Source: an uncultured Rhodospirillales bacterium (GTDB taxonomy: Bacteria > Pseudomonadota > Alphaproteobacteria > Rhodospirillales > JABHCV01). Taken from it: a DNA stretch of 64,000 nucleotides. The number at the start of each line of letters is the position of its first letter. Position 1 is the first letter of the stretch. The translations under genes were made by a program, and so were the position numbers. The DNA lies in assembly GCA_938092065.1 (NCBI GenBank), contig CALKND010000007.1, positions 62,001-126,000 of the forward strand. The letters run 5' to 3'. Under the pieces are notes generated by a model. The model was not told the origin of the DNA, searched no databases, and worked only from the letters and a program-made list of their open reading frames with translations. Below are positions 54,086 to 64,000 of the stretch, one piece after another.

Positions 54086-55366
54086 ATGTTGATAACTCTT
54101 GGTGCTATTCTTGTTTTACTTTTACTATCTGCCTTTTTTTCGGGATCCGAAACTGCATTGACTGCAGCCTCACGACCTTTAATGCACCAGCTTGAAAACA
54201 ATGGCAACCGTCGAGCAAGAATGATAAATCGCTTGAACGAGCACCAAGAGCGTTTGATTGGCGCCATTTTACTTGGAAACAATCTTGTTAATATTCTAGC
54301 TTCAGCCCTTGCTACAAGTGTCATGATTGCGCTTTACGGCGAAGCAGGTGTCGCCTACGCAACTTTGATAATGACTTTACTGGTACTTATTTTTGCGGAG
54401 ATTCTACCCAAAACATACGCAATTAAAAATGCTGATAGTATGTCATTAAAAATAATTCCAACAGTCAATGCTTTAGTACTTATGCTTGCACCAATAACTC
54501 GTAGCATCAATTTTCTAGTTCACGGTGTGCTGAAAATTTTTCAACGCAATAGCACCACAGAAGACCTTGGAACTTCGTCTGAAGAGCTTCGTGGTGCTAT
54601 TGAGCTTCATGCTGACGAGGATCGTGCCGTTGATGATGAGCGGGCTATGCTGAGAAGCGTACTTGATTTAGCTGAAGTTCAAGTAGGTGAGATTATGGCT
54701 CATCGTAAGGACGTGACCATGATAGATGCAGATCAACCAGCAGACAAAGTTGTTGATGAAGTTCTTGCGAGCCCCTTTACCCGTATTCCACTGTGGCAGG
54801 GGCAGCCGGAAAATATTGTGGGTGTTTTGCACGCCAAGGCCCTATTGCGAGCTGTCAAGGCGCGCGATGACAGTAAAGCAAAAAAACCGGATGAGATTAA
54901 TGTCATTTCATTGGCAGCCAAGCCCTGGTTTATTCCCGAGCAGACAACCTTGCTCGACCAATTGCAGGAATTCCGTAAACGACACGAACATTTTGCCCTA
55001 ATGGTGAATGAATACGGAAGCTTTATGGGCATAGTCACCCTTGAAGATATTCTAGAAGAAATTGTTGGTGACATCTCTGATGAACATGATGTCGCTGTGC
55101 CCGGTGTGGTTCTGCAAGCTGATGGTAGTTACACAATTAATGGCAGTGTCACTATCCGCGATTTAAACCGGGAATTTAATTGGCGTCTACCAGATGAAGA
55201 GGCCGCCACTATTGCTGGCTTAATCATGCACGAGTCACGAAGAATTCCGGAACCCGGTCAAGTATTCATGTTTCATGGCCTAAAATTCCAGATTGCTGAA
55301 AGATTGCGCCAACAAATAATGTCAGTACGAGTTATCCCAGTAAAGGGCGATCAAAACCCCGAATAG
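54086..55366 (+). CDS. HlyC/CorC (CNNM) family transporter-like protein
   Basis: 426 residues. Three or four N-terminal membrane segments form a CNNM/DUF21 domain (ILVLLLLSAFFSGSETALTAASRPLMHQLE; LLGNNLVNILASALATSVMI; FAEILPKTYAIKNAD), then a CBS pair (about 200-330: GEIMAHRKDVTMIDADQPADKVVDEVLASPFTRIPLWQGQPENIVGVLHAK; MVNEYGSFMGIVTLEDILEEIVGDI), then a CorC_HlyC domain. Linked to magnesium or cobalt homeostasis in relatives. In the aro operon, 23 bases after aroB. Confidence 0.93.
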   Translation: MLITLGAILVLLLLSAFFSGSETALTAASRPLMHQLENNGNRRARMINRLNEHQERLIGAILLGNNLVNILASALATSVMIALYGEAGVAYATLIMTLLVLIFAEILPKTYAIKNADSMSLKIIPTVNALVLMLAPITRSINFLVHGVLKIFQRNSTTEDLGTSSEELRGAIELHADEDRAVDDERAMLRSVLDLAEVQVGEIMAHRKDVTMIDADQPADKVVDEVLASPFTRIPLWQGQPENIVGVLHAKALLRAVKARDDSKAKKPDEINVISLAAKPWFIPEQTTLLDQLQEFRKRHEHFALMVNEYGSFMGIVTLEDILEEIVGDISDEHDVAVPGVVLQADGSYTINGSVTIRDLNREFNWRLPDEEAATIAGLIMHESRRIPEPGQVFMFHGLKFQIAERLRQQIMSVRVIPVKGDQNPE

Positions 55367-55426
55367 AAACCATTATTCGTTTACAGAACAACTATTAGAA
55401 GTAAATTGACTGAGTAAAAATTAACT

Positions 55427-55705
55427 TTATTGCTTTATTACCTCACTCGGAGCAAGAGTGTGCAATGCAAGCGCATGAATACAACCGGTCATTTCTTTTG
55501 AGAGAACCCTATAAACCATCCGTTGGCGCTGAATACGGGTCTTGCCTTCAAAGTCTTTGGATACGATTGTTACGCTAAAGTGACTTTCACCTTCAGGACG
55601 TGCTCCAGCATGCCCTGCATGCTTGTGAGAATCGTCGTTAACTTCCAGTATGGTTGGAGACAGGGATTTAGTCAGTTTCTGGTTAATAATTTCAGCGACC
55701 CGCAT
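55427..55705 (-). CDS. BolA family protein
   Basis: 92 residues. BolA proteins pair with monothiol glutaredoxins carrying Fe-S clusters and can act in iron or stress signalling. The fold markers are present: LSPTILEVNDDSHKHAGHAGARPEGESHFSVTIVS (with His in NDDSHKHAGH), and RIQRQRMVYRVLSKEMTGCIHALALHTLAP. It is convergent with the CorC-like gene. Grx partner not in window. Confidence 0.95.
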   Translation of the reverse strand: MRVAEIINQKLTKSLSPTILEVNDDSHKHAGHAGARPEGESHFSVTIVSKDFEGKTRIQRQRMVYRVLSKEMTGCIHALALHTLAPSEVIKQ

Positions 55706-56527
55706 GTAGCTTTATCCTTTTGATCGTTTATGTAAGCAAGACTTGGTATTATTGGATAAACTATTCAAGTGGCACTTAATACTGATCATGGTGTGAAGCC
55801 AAGCCCACCTTTTACAAAAAGCCATATTTTTATTTGCGTTTACCTAATGGCAAGTAATTAGAGCAACCCTGCGAGACGCCCTACTCTGTGGACAAGCCCA
55901 TGAACCTTGTTCATCTAAAAACCACTGGTTAATAATTAAAAAATCCTGCAATTTATACTAAAGCTGGTCAAGCGTAAAATCTTACATTAATAAATTTTGA
56001 TGTGTTGTATCAACACTTGAAACTCATAAGCATTGATTATTAAATTACCATGTTTGTTTTATTGATTATTTTTCATTCTTACCAAGATTATAGAATCATT
56101 ATATCTATAAAAAACGCCATGAAAAATTATTCTAAAATAGGAGATACATAGCGATCGCTCTTCTATTGGGAGGGTATCTATAAACTACACTCAGCTCAAT
56201 TTACTTTTACCTGTTTCCAACAGAGGGAGATGGCATCTAATTTTTGAATGTTAATATTGTTTTATTACATGCGCCCTGCAGCAATAAATATCTTATTGGG
56301 TTTTATAGAACTGTCAGTTGCCCAAATTTACCTTGTAGTCATAACCACTGAAAACAACTGTTCATTAAGCATGTTTATAGATTTTATCAGGCATTAGGTT
56401 GCTATTTGTCAGAAACTTCAACTGGAACAAACCGAGCCTCACCAAAAAAAATGAATAAGATCCACTAAAGCTTGCCTTAAGCAGCCCTAATCACCATAGT
56501 TATAAGGAGCACTTGGAGCGGTTACAG
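55706..56527. other. Long intergenic region between bolA and the DnaJ-like gene
   Basis: About 800 AT-rich bases with promoters for bolA (minus) and the DnaJ-like/cobST genes (plus). I looked for an RNA gene or riboswitch ahead of cobST and see none. AAGGAG at 56504-56509 and GGAG at 56515-56518 are ribosome-site candidates. Confidence 0.4.
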
Positions 56528-57136
56528 ATGTCACGAAAATCAAAAAAAAATAAATCAGTCCACAACTCAAGCATGTTTGGCAAAGTACCTGATGTGCAGT
56601 CTGAGGTCCATTCATGCGAGTGGCCAGACTGCGATGTTATCGGCGAGCACCGAGCACCTCGTTCACGCGACGACCTTAACAATTTTCGCTGGTTTTGTAT
56701 GGATCACATTCGATTATATAACAAATCTTGGAATTATTACGAAGGGATGAGCGATAAACAAGTCGAAGCCGATCTGCGAGATGATACATCCTGGAACAGA
56801 CCATCTTGGCCCTTTGCCGGCATGGAAAAGGCACTAAACTTCAAAATTCAAACTCCGGGCACAGACGATTTTGGTGGAGCATTTAGCCAATTCGGCGGTC
56901 CAGAAACAGAAAGTTCTGCCCAACCACGCCATGAGCCCGATAGCTTGGAGGCTGAGGCAATGGCGATTCTCGACCTCACACCACCGGTAACTACAGATCA
57001 GATTAAGCGACGCTACAAGGAATTAGTTAAACGCCACCATCCGGATGCTAATGGTGGTGACAAAGTGGCAGAAGAAAAATTTAAGCAAATATCCCTAGCC
57101 TACGCGACGCTTACCTCAGAACAACTTACTTCCTAA
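56528..57136 (+). CDS. DnaJ-domain protein, adjacent to cobST
   Basis: About 202 residues. The N-terminal two thirds (CEWPDCDVIGEHRAPRSRDDLNNFRWFCMDHIRLYNKSWNYYEGMSDKQVEADLRDDTSWNRPSWP) have a Cys-rich pattern (C..C...H...C..H) that may bind zinc. The C-terminal J-domain has ILDLTPPVTTDQIKRRYKELVKRHHPDANGGDK with the HPD motif. This domain order is the alphaproteobacterial type found next to cobS. It probably works with Hsp70; a link to cobaltochelatase is inferred from position. The start may be the ATG at 56528 (GGAG nine bases upstream) or a TTG at 56513. Confidence 0.88.
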   Translation: MSRKSKKNKSVHNSSMFGKVPDVQSEVHSCEWPDCDVIGEHRAPRSRDDLNNFRWFCMDHIRLYNKSWNYYEGMSDKQVEADLRDDTSWNRPSWPFAGMEKALNFKIQTPGTDDFGGAFSQFGGPETESSAQPRHEPDSLEAEAMAILDLTPPVTTDQIKRRYKELVKRHHPDANGGDKVAEEKFKQISLAYATLTSEQLTS

Positions 57137-57211
57137 TAAAATGCGTTGACGCATAAGCCCCACACCCTTATCTGATTACCTCAAATTTACACAAATAAAT
57201 GGAAACTCAAT

Positions 57212-58219
57212 ATGAAAGCTACCCAAGTGACGTCGCAGGAAAAAAACAAATTCCCACTGAGTGCACCAGATATCTCGGTTTCAGTGCGACAGACTTTTAG
57301 CATTGAAAGTGACATAGAGGTTCCTGCCTTTAGCAAAGGCGAGGAGCACGTTCCTGAAATCGACCAGACTTATCAATTTGATCAAGATACGACACTGGCA
57401 ATACTGGCTGGCTTTACACATAACCGGCGTGTCATGATACAAGGCTATCATGGCACTGGGAAATCGACCCATATTGAACAAGTAGCGGCTCGGCTTAATT
57501 GGCCCTGCATTAGAATAAATCTAGATAGTCATATTAGTCGAATTGACCTTGTCGGTAAGGATGCCATTGTTTTGAAAGATGGCAAGCAAATTACAGAATT
57601 TCGCGAGGGTATCCTTCCTTGGGCACTTCAACACGCAACAGCACTGGTTTTCGACGAATATGATGCCGGGCGCCCGGATGTGATGTTTGTTATCCAACGC
57701 ATTCTTGAAGTGGAAGGTAAAATGACTTTGCTTGATCAAAACAAGGTCATTAGCCCACATCCCTTCTTCCGGTTGTTTTCAACCACCAATACAATTGGTC
57801 TGGGCGATACCACTGGACTTTATCATGGTACTCAACAAATCAACCAAGGCCAAATGGATCGTTGGAATATTGTCGCCACGTTAAATTACTTACCCCACAA
57901 AGATGAAGTAGATATCGTTGTTTCCAAGGTCCCGGCCTATGATTCGCCTGAAGGGCACGAAAAGATTAGTGCCATGGTCGAACTAGCGGAGCTAACTCGA
58001 ACGGGCTTCATTAATGGCGACATATCAACAGTGATGTCTCCTCGTACAGTGATTACGTGGGCCGAAAACATGGAGATTTTTAAAGATTTGCAAGTTGCCT
58101 TTCGCCTAACATTCCTTAACAAATGTGATGAAATGGAACGCCCAATTGTGGCCGAATATTTTCAACGCTGCTTTGGTGAAGAATTGATAGAATCAGTCCT
58201 CCAAGCAACGGTCGTTTAG
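57212..58219 (+). CDS. cobS: Cobaltochelatase subunit CobS
   Basis: 335-residue AAA+ ATPase of aerobic cobalt insertion into hydrogenobyrinate diamide, working with CobT and CobN. Walker [19 protein letters not shown] (about 73-90), Walker [23 protein letters not shown], sensor [36 protein letters not shown]. Length is normal. It is three bases before cobT. cobN is not in the window. Confidence 0.96.
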   Translation: MKATQVTSQEKNKFPLSAPDISVSVRQTFSIESDIEVPAFSKGEEHVPEIDQTYQFDQDTTLAILAGFTHNRRVMIQGYHGTGKSTHIEQVAARLNWPCIRINLDSHISRIDLVGKDAIVLKDGKQITEFREGILPWALQHATALVFDEYDAGRPDVMFVIQRILEVEGKMTLLDQNKVISPHPFFRLFSTTNTIGLGDTTGLYHGTQQINQGQMDRWNIVATLNYLPHKDEVDIVVSKVPAYDSPEGHEKISAMVELAELTRTGFINGDISTVMSPRTVITWAENMEIFKDLQVAFRLTFLNKCDEMERPIVAEYFQRCFGEELIESVLQATVV

Positions 58220-58222
58220 CAA

Positions 58223-60064
58223 ATGAGTTGGAGTGAAACACCATCCGACCAAATTAAACGAGTCACTTCTGCAACCTTGAAAGCGATTGGCCAAAGCTCG
58301 GAAGTTGAGATTTCATATTACTCAGGCAGAGAAGCAAAAGTTGCAAACAGTGGTGCCACTGTAAGCTTGCCTACACCTCCAATATCAAACCTTACAGAAA
58401 GTGATGTGAACCGCCTTCGCGGTACGGCAGACGCAGCAGCTTTAAGACTTCGCTATCATGACAGCAATATTCATCGCCGTTTACGCCCATCTGGCAACGA
58501 TGCAGCGCGCGTATTTGAACGTGCTGAGCAGGTTCGTGTTGAATCTATTGGCTGCAGACAAATGTTAGGTGTTGAAAAAAATATTTTAGCCCTGCTGGAA
58601 ACACGCTGCAAGGACAATGCCCCCGAGCCTTCAGCAAACACTAGAAAAGCTCCAAATGATGCAGTGCTCGCCGAAGCCATTGGCCTGATGATACATCAAA
58701 AACTAACTGGCAAAGATCTTCCTGCTTCAGCAGAACCAATTTTAAAGAATTGGCAGGGTTATATCAATGAACACATTGGGCCTCAGCTGGAAAATCTGGA
58801 TCAGACAATTCATGATCAGGAGGCGTTTGCTGGCGCTCTAAGCCAAATGATCCAAAATCTTGATCTGTTTGACGAGGGTGATACAGAGCCTGACGAACTA
58901 CCTGAAGACAGCAGTGACCAGACGGAGTCTATTCCAGATGAACAACCACTGGACGCTGAACGCGATAGCTCCAAAGAAACCCAGACAGAAGAAGGCCTGG
59001 GTGAGGCACAAGAAGGCAATCTTGAGACAGGCTCTGAAGAGGATAAAGGCGAGCAAGAAAGTGGTGAAGATCCGGCCGGCCCCAGTGATCAAAATCAAGA
59101 ATGGCCCGCTAATAATTCCATCAGCAACCCGTACGTTGCCTACTCAACCGCTTCAGATGAAGTTGTCTTAGCAGAAGAACTGTGTGAAGTTGAAGAGCTT
59201 AATCGCCTTCGCGCACAACTTGACCAGCAACTCGTCCGGATCCAAGGAGTTGTCTCACGTCTAGCTAATCGCATGCAGCGCCGGTTAATGGCAAAGCAAA
59301 TACGCTCATGGGAATTTGACCAGGAGGAAGGCCTACTTGATGCAGGACGCCTATCACGGGTAGTTACTGACCCATTCCACCCCCTAAGTTTTAAACGAGA
59401 AAGAGATACAGATTTTCGCGATACAGTAGTCTCTTTATTAATTGATAATTCCGGCTCAATGCGTGGCAGGCCAATCACAGTGGCGGCTATGAGTGCGGAC
59501 ATACTTGCTCGCACTCTTGAGAGATGTGGGGTAAAGGCAGAGGTCCTAGGCTTCACTACCCGAGCTTGGAAAGGTGGTCAGGTCCGTGAAAAATGGGTAA
59601 AAGATGGAAAACCACCAGAACCTGGTCGCCTTAACGACTTGCGTCACATCATTTACAAAGATGCAGATATGCCATGGCGGCGTGCTAGACGAAATTTGGG
59701 GCTTATGCTTCGTGAAGGTCTTTTGAAAGAAAACATCGATGGGGAATCTTTGATGTGGGCCCACAACCGACTACTCGGCCGTCCTGAACAGCGCCGTATT
59801 TTGTTAATTATTTCTGATGGTGCTCCCGTTGATGACTCCACATTGTCAGCCAATCCAGGAAATTATCTGGAAAAACATCTGCGTGATGTGATTAATTGGA
59901 TTGAGACTCATTCAACTGTTGAGCTTACAGCTATTGGTATAGGCCATGACGTAACCCGCTATTATCAACGCGCTGTTACTATTTCAGACGCAGAGGAACT
60001 GGGTGGCACAATGATGCAAAATCTGACAGATTTATTTGATGAGAACAGCAAAAAGAGCCAGTAA
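58223..60064 (+). CDS. cobT: Cobaltochelatase subunit CobT
   Basis: 613 residues. Partner of CobS in cobalt insertion. It has a helical N-terminus, a strongly acidic Glu/Asp-rich linker (about 215-290), and a C-terminal VWA domain with [50 protein letters not shown] and the later [27 protein letters not shown] marks the domain start. Three bases after cobS and so translated from the same message. Confidence 0.96.
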   Translation: MSWSETPSDQIKRVTSATLKAIGQSSEVEISYYSGREAKVANSGATVSLPTPPISNLTESDVNRLRGTADAAALRLRYHDSNIHRRLRPSGNDAARVFERAEQVRVESIGCRQMLGVEKNILALLETRCKDNAPEPSANTRKAPNDAVLAEAIGLMIHQKLTGKDLPASAEPILKNWQGYINEHIGPQLENLDQTIHDQEAFAGALSQMIQNLDLFDEGDTEPDELPEDSSDQTESIPDEQPLDAERDSSKETQTEEGLGEAQEGNLETGSEEDKGEQESGEDPAGPSDQNQEWPANNSISNPYVAYSTASDEVVLAEELCEVEELNRLRAQLDQQLVRIQGVVSRLANRMQRRLMAKQIRSWEFDQEEGLLDAGRLSRVVTDPFHPLSFKRERDTDFRDTVVSLLIDNSGSMRGRPITVAAMSADILARTLERCGVKAEVLGFTTRAWKGGQVREKWVKDGKPPEPGRLNDLRHIIYKDADMPWRRARRNLGLMLREGLLKENIDGESLMWAHNRLLGRPEQRRILLIISDGAPVDDSTLSANPGNYLEKHLRDVINWIETHSTVELTAIGIGHDVTRYYQRAVTISDAEELGGTMMQNLTDLFDENSKKSQ

Positions 60065-60110
60065 TTTAAAAGACCATGCAAAAACTTTAAAACACAAAGT
60101 CACGCAAATT

Positions 60111-60404
60111 TTATGATATTGCCTTGGCTGCGGCTTTCTTTATTTGACGCTTAATAACAACGGCTTCAGGTGTCAATTTAATATTGGCGGTTCCCAACAA
60201 AAACTTATCTAGACCACCTTTATGCTCAATTGTACGAAGGGTTCTCGCTGCTAAGCGCATACGCATTTTCTTGCCAAGTAAGTCGCTCATGACAGTAACA
60301 CCCTGCAAGTTCGGCAGGAACCGTCTTCGCGTCTTATTGTGAGCATGGCTCACATTATTTCCAGATTGAACACCTCTGCCAGTAAGATCACAGCGTCTAG
60401 CCAT
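60111..60404 (-). CDS. rpmB: 50S ribosomal protein L28
   Basis: 97 residues, alphaproteobacterial length. [38 protein letters not shown] is the L28 signature, followed by a basic C-terminal helix. Start at the ATG at 60404 rather than the in-frame upstream one. Convergent with cobT. Confidence 0.98.
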   Translation of the reverse strand: MARRCDLTGRGVQSGNNVSHAHNKTRRRFLPNLQGVTVMSDLLGKKMRMRLAARTLRTIEHKGGLDKFLLGTANIKLTPEAVVIKRQIKKAAAKAIS

Positions 60405-60828
60405 GGGATTGATCCTCAATTAAAAATGGGTTTATTATGCATTTTTTAGGGGATACACCCCACTTCGTCAAGGGGAAACAGCCTTAGAACCTTCCAAAGG
60501 TCAATCTACAAGATGGTGGGCGATTTAGGTTGTTTTATTCGCAAATATTTATAGTGAAGCACACTATGAATAATAAAGCGCCTAACCAATTAAAGTAGTG
60601 GGGGTATTGTAAGTACTCTGTTTTTAGTGAAGCTCCTCAGTTCCAGAAAGCATGTCATAAAACCACTAAGTCCAAACAAAAAAACAGACAACAAGATCTT
60701 GAACTGTTTTTTTTCTCTGGAGTGACAATGATTCAACTAAAGAAGTTCGCAAAACAAAGTATTTTCTGGACTTTTAATTACCACTTTAAAAATTCCTACA
60801 TAAAAAAATTAAAAATACCCCTGCAGCA
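60405..60828. other. Intergenic region between rpmB and icd
   Basis: AT-rich, 424 bases. It holds the rpmB promoter (minus strand). I see no gene, RNA or clear terminator; the plus-strand frame across the icd end is a shadow. Confidence 0.35.
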
Positions 60829-62043
60829 TTACTTCATAATCTTTTGCAAATTTTCGTCAAGCTTGGAAAGAAACTGCTGTGTAGTCATCCAATCGTGTTC
60901 TGGGCCAACCAACAGTGCAAGATCTTTGGTCATAAAGCCTGATTCAACTGTTTCGATGCAGACACTCTCGAGTTTATCAGCAAAATCAACAACATTCTGA
61001 GTACAATCAAATTTACCACGATAGTATATGCCTCTGGTCCAGGCAAAGATCGAGGCAATAGGGTTAGTCGATGTCTCTTTGCCCTGTTGATGCTGGCGAT
61101 AGTGTCGTGTCACCGTACCATGGGCAGCTTCAGCTTCTACCGTTTTTCCGTCAGGAGCCATTAAAACCGACGTCATCAGGCCCAGTGATCCAAACCCTTG
61201 GGCAACAGTGTCAGACTGAACGTCGCCATCATAGTTCTTACAAGCCCACACATAACCACCTTCCCACTTCATGACTGAAGCTACCATATCGTCAATCAGG
61301 CGATGTTCATACGTTAATCCGGCTTTTGAAAACTGACCCTTGAATTCTTTATCAAAGGTTTCCTGAAATAAATCTTTGAAGCGTCCATCGTATTTTTTTA
61401 AAATTGTATTCTTAGTCGAGAGGTACACAGGCCAGCCAAGATCGAGGCCATAATTCATACATGCTCGGGCAAAGCCACGTATCGATTCATCAAGGTTATA
61501 CATGGACATGGCAACACCACCCTCAGGAAAATCAAAGACTTCGTGTTCGATAGTTTCTGATCCGTCTGCAGGTATAAACTTCATTATCAGTTTTCCAGGA
61601 CGATCCACAACTATATCTGTGGCTCGGTATTGGTCACCAAAAGCATGGCGGCCAATAACAATAGGCTTAGTCCAACCAGGAACCAAACGCGGTACATTCT
61701 TACAGATAATTGGCTGACGAAAAACTGTACCACCTAGAATATTTCGAATAGTGCCGTTGGGTGAGCGCCACATTTTTTTCAAGCTAAATTCTTCAACCCG
61801 GCCTTCATCTGGAGTGATTGTGGCGCACTTGACTCCAACACCATATTTCTTAATGGCGTTAGCACTATCGATAGTTATTTGGTCATTAGTCTCGTCACGC
61901 TTTTCAACAGACAAGTCGTAATATTTTAAATTAACGTCTAAGTAAGGTAAAATAAGTTTTTCCTTGATAAACGCCCAGATGATGCGTGTCATCTCATCAC
62001 CGTCGAGCTCGACGATAGGGTTGGTAACCTTGATCTTAGCCAT
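60829..62043 (-). CDS. icd: NADP-dependent isocitrate dehydrogenase (eukaryote-type)
   Basis: 404 residues. Oxidises isocitrate to 2-oxoglutarate in the TCA cycle with NADP. Substrate motif [53 protein letters not shown] and metal motif [25 protein letters not shown] are those of the subfamily II enzymes found in eukaryotes and alphaproteobacteria. [31 protein letters not shown] is the C-terminal signature. Length is normal. Confidence 0.98.
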   Translation of the reverse strand: MAKIKVTNPIVELDGDEMTRIIWAFIKEKLILPYLDVNLKYYDLSVEKRDETNDQITIDSANAIKKYGVGVKCATITPDEGRVEEFSLKKMWRSPNGTIRNILGGTVFRQPIICKNVPRLVPGWTKPIVIGRHAFGDQYRATDIVVDRPGKLIMKFIPADGSETIEHEVFDFPEGGVAMSMYNLDESIRGFARACMNYGLDLGWPVYLSTKNTILKKYDGRFKDLFQETFDKEFKGQFSKAGLTYEHRLIDDMVASVMKWEGGYVWACKNYDGDVQSDTVAQGFGSLGLMTSVLMAPDGKTVEAEAAHGTVTRHYRQHQQGKETSTNPIASIFAWTRGIYYRGKFDCTQNVVDFADKLESVCIETVESGFMTKDLALLVGPEHDWMTTQQFLSKLDENLQKIMK

Positions 62044-62193
62044 GGCTATTTTCTCCTAGTATTGGCTATTTATTGTGGATGCCAACACGGGCACACCCCG
62101 ATTTTATTCAAGGCTTCCAATTTTATTCATGACTTTTAATGATTTCGAAACATATGACGCACCAAATGAGTTTGTAAGATTTAACGAGCAGTC

Positions 62194-62778
62194 CTAGAGG
62201 TGACTTGTCAGAACTTCAATACCCGGATCCGGTGCATCTCTGAGGGCATGGAACACACTCTCAACATTTTCAACTACACTGAAAAGTTCATTAATTCCAA
62301 TGTGGCCAAAGCCACCATCAACAACAGCATGAACTAGCTCTTGAAAAGGCTTCCAGTAACGGTTTGTGTCGATCAAGACGACTGGTTTTTTGTGCTGTTG
62401 CAGCTGTTTCCAGGTGATCATCTCAATAGTTTCATCAATGGTGCCAAGTCCGCCGGGAAGGGCAACAAAAGCATCAGCACGATCAAACATAGTGCGTTTT
62501 CGCTCATGCATGCTCTGAACCACAATTAATTCGATCTCACCTGGGCTACCAACCTCAAAATCTTGAATGAATTCAGGAATAATGCCAGTAACCTTGCCTC
62601 CATTTTCAAGAGCAGCGCGTGCAACAACACTCATCAATCCTATGTCACCTGCTCCGTAGATCAGATTGATACCACGATCGGCAATAGCATGGCCAAGGTC
62701 CCTAGCTGCAACTTCATAGGCCGGATGTGCACCAGCACGTGAACCGCAGAACACGCATAATGATTTAATTCTATTCAT
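62194..62778 (-). CDS. LOG family protein (cytokinin riboside 5'-monophosphate phosphoribohydrolase type)
   Basis: 194 residues, Rossmann fold. The family motif PGGLGTIDETIEMITWKQLQ (about 109-128) and the opening SLCVFCGSRAGAHPAYEVAARDLGHAIADRGINLIYGAGDIGLM match TIGR00730 proteins. These cleave cytokinin nucleotides or AMP-like nucleotides to base and ribose-5-phosphate. Its head is divergent from the secreted Ig-like gene 535 bases away. Confidence 0.93.
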   Translation of the reverse strand: MNRIKSLCVFCGSRAGAHPAYEVAARDLGHAIADRGINLIYGAGDIGLMSVVARAALENGGKVTGIIPEFIQDFEVGSPGEIELIVVQSMHERKRTMFDRADAFVALPGGLGTIDETIEMITWKQLQQHKKPVVLIDTNRYWKPFQELVHAVVDGGFGHIGINELFSVVENVESVFHALRDAPDPGIEVLTSHL

Positions 62779-63313
62779 GTGTTTAAAATAGCCATCTGGT
62801 CACGAAAGTCTATGGCCTTACATAAATCTATTTACAGATTATAAAACTGTAAACACCTTCATAAGTTTAAGTGTATTAAAGAAAATTTAAATTTATTTTT
62901 AAAACGGTTCTTCAATGCCCAGCTGAACCCTGAGATTCTTCAGGTCCTAACCACAAAAAAGAATCAAGCAAATTAATAATTTTAGTGATAAAATCCGTAA
63001 AGTAATAGGCAATTGAAAAAGCTCAATATTTATCTCAAGTTCTTATTCTACTGACGGCTTGCTACCTAATTAGAAATTTACATTAATGACAGGGTGGCAT
63101 TTGCTATGAAGCACCCCAAAAATAGACACAAGAAGATCTAAATACTATACTTTGCCTAAATAATAGGCGCTCCATTAACATATATTAAAAAATTAATAGA
63201 AAGAAAAAATTAAAGTGTTAAAGGCTGAACTGAACTAAGGTGCTCTATTATTGCGCCCGAATTAGCTGCGTACTAATGTATTTTTTTGATTCGTTACCCT
63301 TAAGGAGACATCT
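62779..63313. other. Divergent intergenic region
   Basis: AT-rich, 535 bases, with promoters for the LOG gene (minus) and the Ig-like/LysM-type gene (plus). No gene or RNA seen. TAAGGAG at 63301-63307 is the ribosome site of the latter. Confidence 0.4.
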
Positions 63314-64000
63314 GTGAGTCGGTTGCTTTCCATAGCCATCTTTGGCCTTACTCTTGTTGCCGCTGCTATTTTACTTAATTTTGCTCCCTGGCAATCCAAC
63401 GATATAAGCCCTCCTGAATTGACGTCTGGAGCACCTAGTCCTGCACCCAAATTGCCGCAAGCCTTGAAACTGGATCCGCCGACCTTCGATGTTGTAAGTG
63501 TTAGTCCTGACGGCAACACAGTTATTGCTGGGCGCGCTATGCCTGACAGCCTGGTAGTAAATCTGGATAACGGAGTTGAATTTGGGCGTGTAAAGGCTAA
63601 TGATCGTGGGGATTGGGTGTTTGCACCCCAAGAACCTCTTGAGCCGGGCTCGCATACTTTGCAACTAAAAATGCTGATTGGCTCTGAGCCACCAATTATG
63701 TCCATTGAAGATGTCGTTGTAATCGTTCCACAAGCTGGTAAGGACATAGCCGGACGAAGCGGTGACGGAAATATTCTTGCATTAAAAATGAACCGAGACG
63801 GGAGCTCAACAGTTTTGCAAAAACCGGGGGCTAGAAGCTCTATCAAACTTAGTGTCGATTCCGTTGACTATGATGATGATGGACGTCTTTCTATCAGTGG
63901 CTCTTCTCAACCAAATGCCATGGTTCAAATCTACTTAGACAACAAGTTGATTGGTCACGCCCGGTCTAGTGAAGACAAGGGTGAAGGCCAAGGGACCTGG
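63314..64000 (+). CDS. Membrane-anchored Ig-like repeat protein, probably with C-terminal LysM (3' end outside window)
   Basis: A GTG at 63314, six bases after TAAGGAG, opens a frame that stays open to the window's end (229 codons). One N-terminal membrane anchor (LLSIAIFGLTLVAAAILLNFAPW) is followed by a Pro-rich spacer, then Ig-like repeats: FDVVSVSPDGNTVIAGRAMPDSLVVNLDNGVEFGRVKANDRGDWVFAPQEPLEPGSHTLQLK, and a second from SIKLSVDSVDYDDDGRLSISGSSQPNAMVQIYLDN. Rhodospirillales homologues of this layout end in a LysM domain and act in the envelope; here the LysM lies beyond the window. Long minus-strand frames over this gene are shadows. Confidence 0.85.
   Translation, partial: MSRLLSIAIFGLTLVAAAILLNFAPWQSNDISPPELTSGAPSPAPKLPQALKLDPPTFDVVSVSPDGNTVIAGRAMPDSLVVNLDNGVEFGRVKANDRGDWVFAPQEPLEPGSHTLQLKMLIGSEPPIMSIEDVVVIVPQAGKDIAGRSGDGNILALKMNRDGSSTVLQKPGARSSIKLSVDSVDYDDDGRLSISGSSQPNAMVQIYLDNKLIGHARSSEDKGEGQGTW

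Noticed and set aside
56155-56162. GCGATCGC octamer
   Set aside because: A HIP1-like palindrome, but a single copy in the window and so without meaning here.
55706-57211. Possible cobalamin riboswitch ahead of the cobST genes
   Set aside because: I looked for the B12-box and the paired arms and saw none in this stretch.
63262-63846. Long minus-strand frame at the right end
   Set aside because: It is antisense to the plus-strand Ig-like gene starting at 63314, which has a ribosome site, a membrane anchor and repeated Ig-like domains. The minus frame encodes a Ser/Pro-rich, low-complexity product.

Overview
The window reads as a chromosomal segment of a free-living, probably marine alphaproteobacterium of Rhodospirillales type. 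This rests on gene content and order: divergent secA and SurA/PpiC-like foldase-argJ-mutT; aroK-aroB-CorC-like protein-bolA-DnaJ-cobS-cobT-rpmB; xerD next to a long secreted repeat protein and a very small membrane protein; a eukaryote-type NADP isocitrate dehydrogenase; and a TRAP transporter. The DNA is AT-rich by eye, with long AT-rich intergenic spaces and frequent TTG/GTG starts, which is unusual for that group and suggests an AT-rich marine lineage. No rRNA, CRISPR array, prophage or insertion sequence is visible. Both ends cut genes: a B12-dependent ribonucleotide reductase on the left and a membrane-anchored Ig-like/LysM-type protein on the right.

Layout. 1-7.0 kb: 3' end of nrdJ with a clear terminator, ridA, a DUF482 acyltransferase, a duplicated Cys-rich secreted protein, and clpS-clpA. 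7.0-14.2 kb is the least conventional region: a LysR regulator, two overlapping citrate-synthase-fold genes with degraded but complementary catalytic residues, a CoA-acylating (sulfoacetaldehyde dehydrogenase-like) aldehyde dehydrogenase, a HAD hydrolase lacking the usual general acid, and a convergent gene for a Janus/Ocnus protein (phosphohistidine phosphatase PHPT1 fold). 14.6-24.2 kb: GST, DMT exporter, Sfp-type transferase, beta-carbonic anhydrase, hemerythrin plus an iron-type ABC ATPase with a possible decayed permease behind a Fur box, a ParB/sulfiredoxin-like mini-protein, MscS channel, rhodanese, and an antitoxin-like orphan. 24.5-32 kb: SelO, a methyltransferase with a recombinase-like N-terminus, a Fur-box operon (PadR-like, 69-aa protein, DUF2325) divergent from an MFS transporter, and arsH. 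32-41.4 kb: tRNA-Leu, bluB, the ppiC-argJ-nudix-cinA-like operon, secA, a secreted HEXXGH protein, and accA.

41.7-49.1 kb is a catabolic island: IclR regulator with a candidate operator, 2-hydroxyacid dehydrogenase, full TRAP transporter (P, Q, M), a 65-aa membrane protein and an amidase. It looks built to import an organic acid or amide, hydrolyse it and reduce or oxidise a 2-oxo/hydroxy acid. 49.2-63 kb returns to core genes: xerD, aroK/aroB, a CorC-like protein, bolA, DnaJ-like, cobST, rpmB, icd and a LOG-family gene. bluB (lower ligand) and cobST (cobalt insertion) together with nrdJ (B12-dependent) fit an organism that makes and depends on cobalamin by the aerobic route.

Functions were assigned by reading motifs by eye. 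No database search or alignment program was used, and residue matches to named families come from memory of those families.
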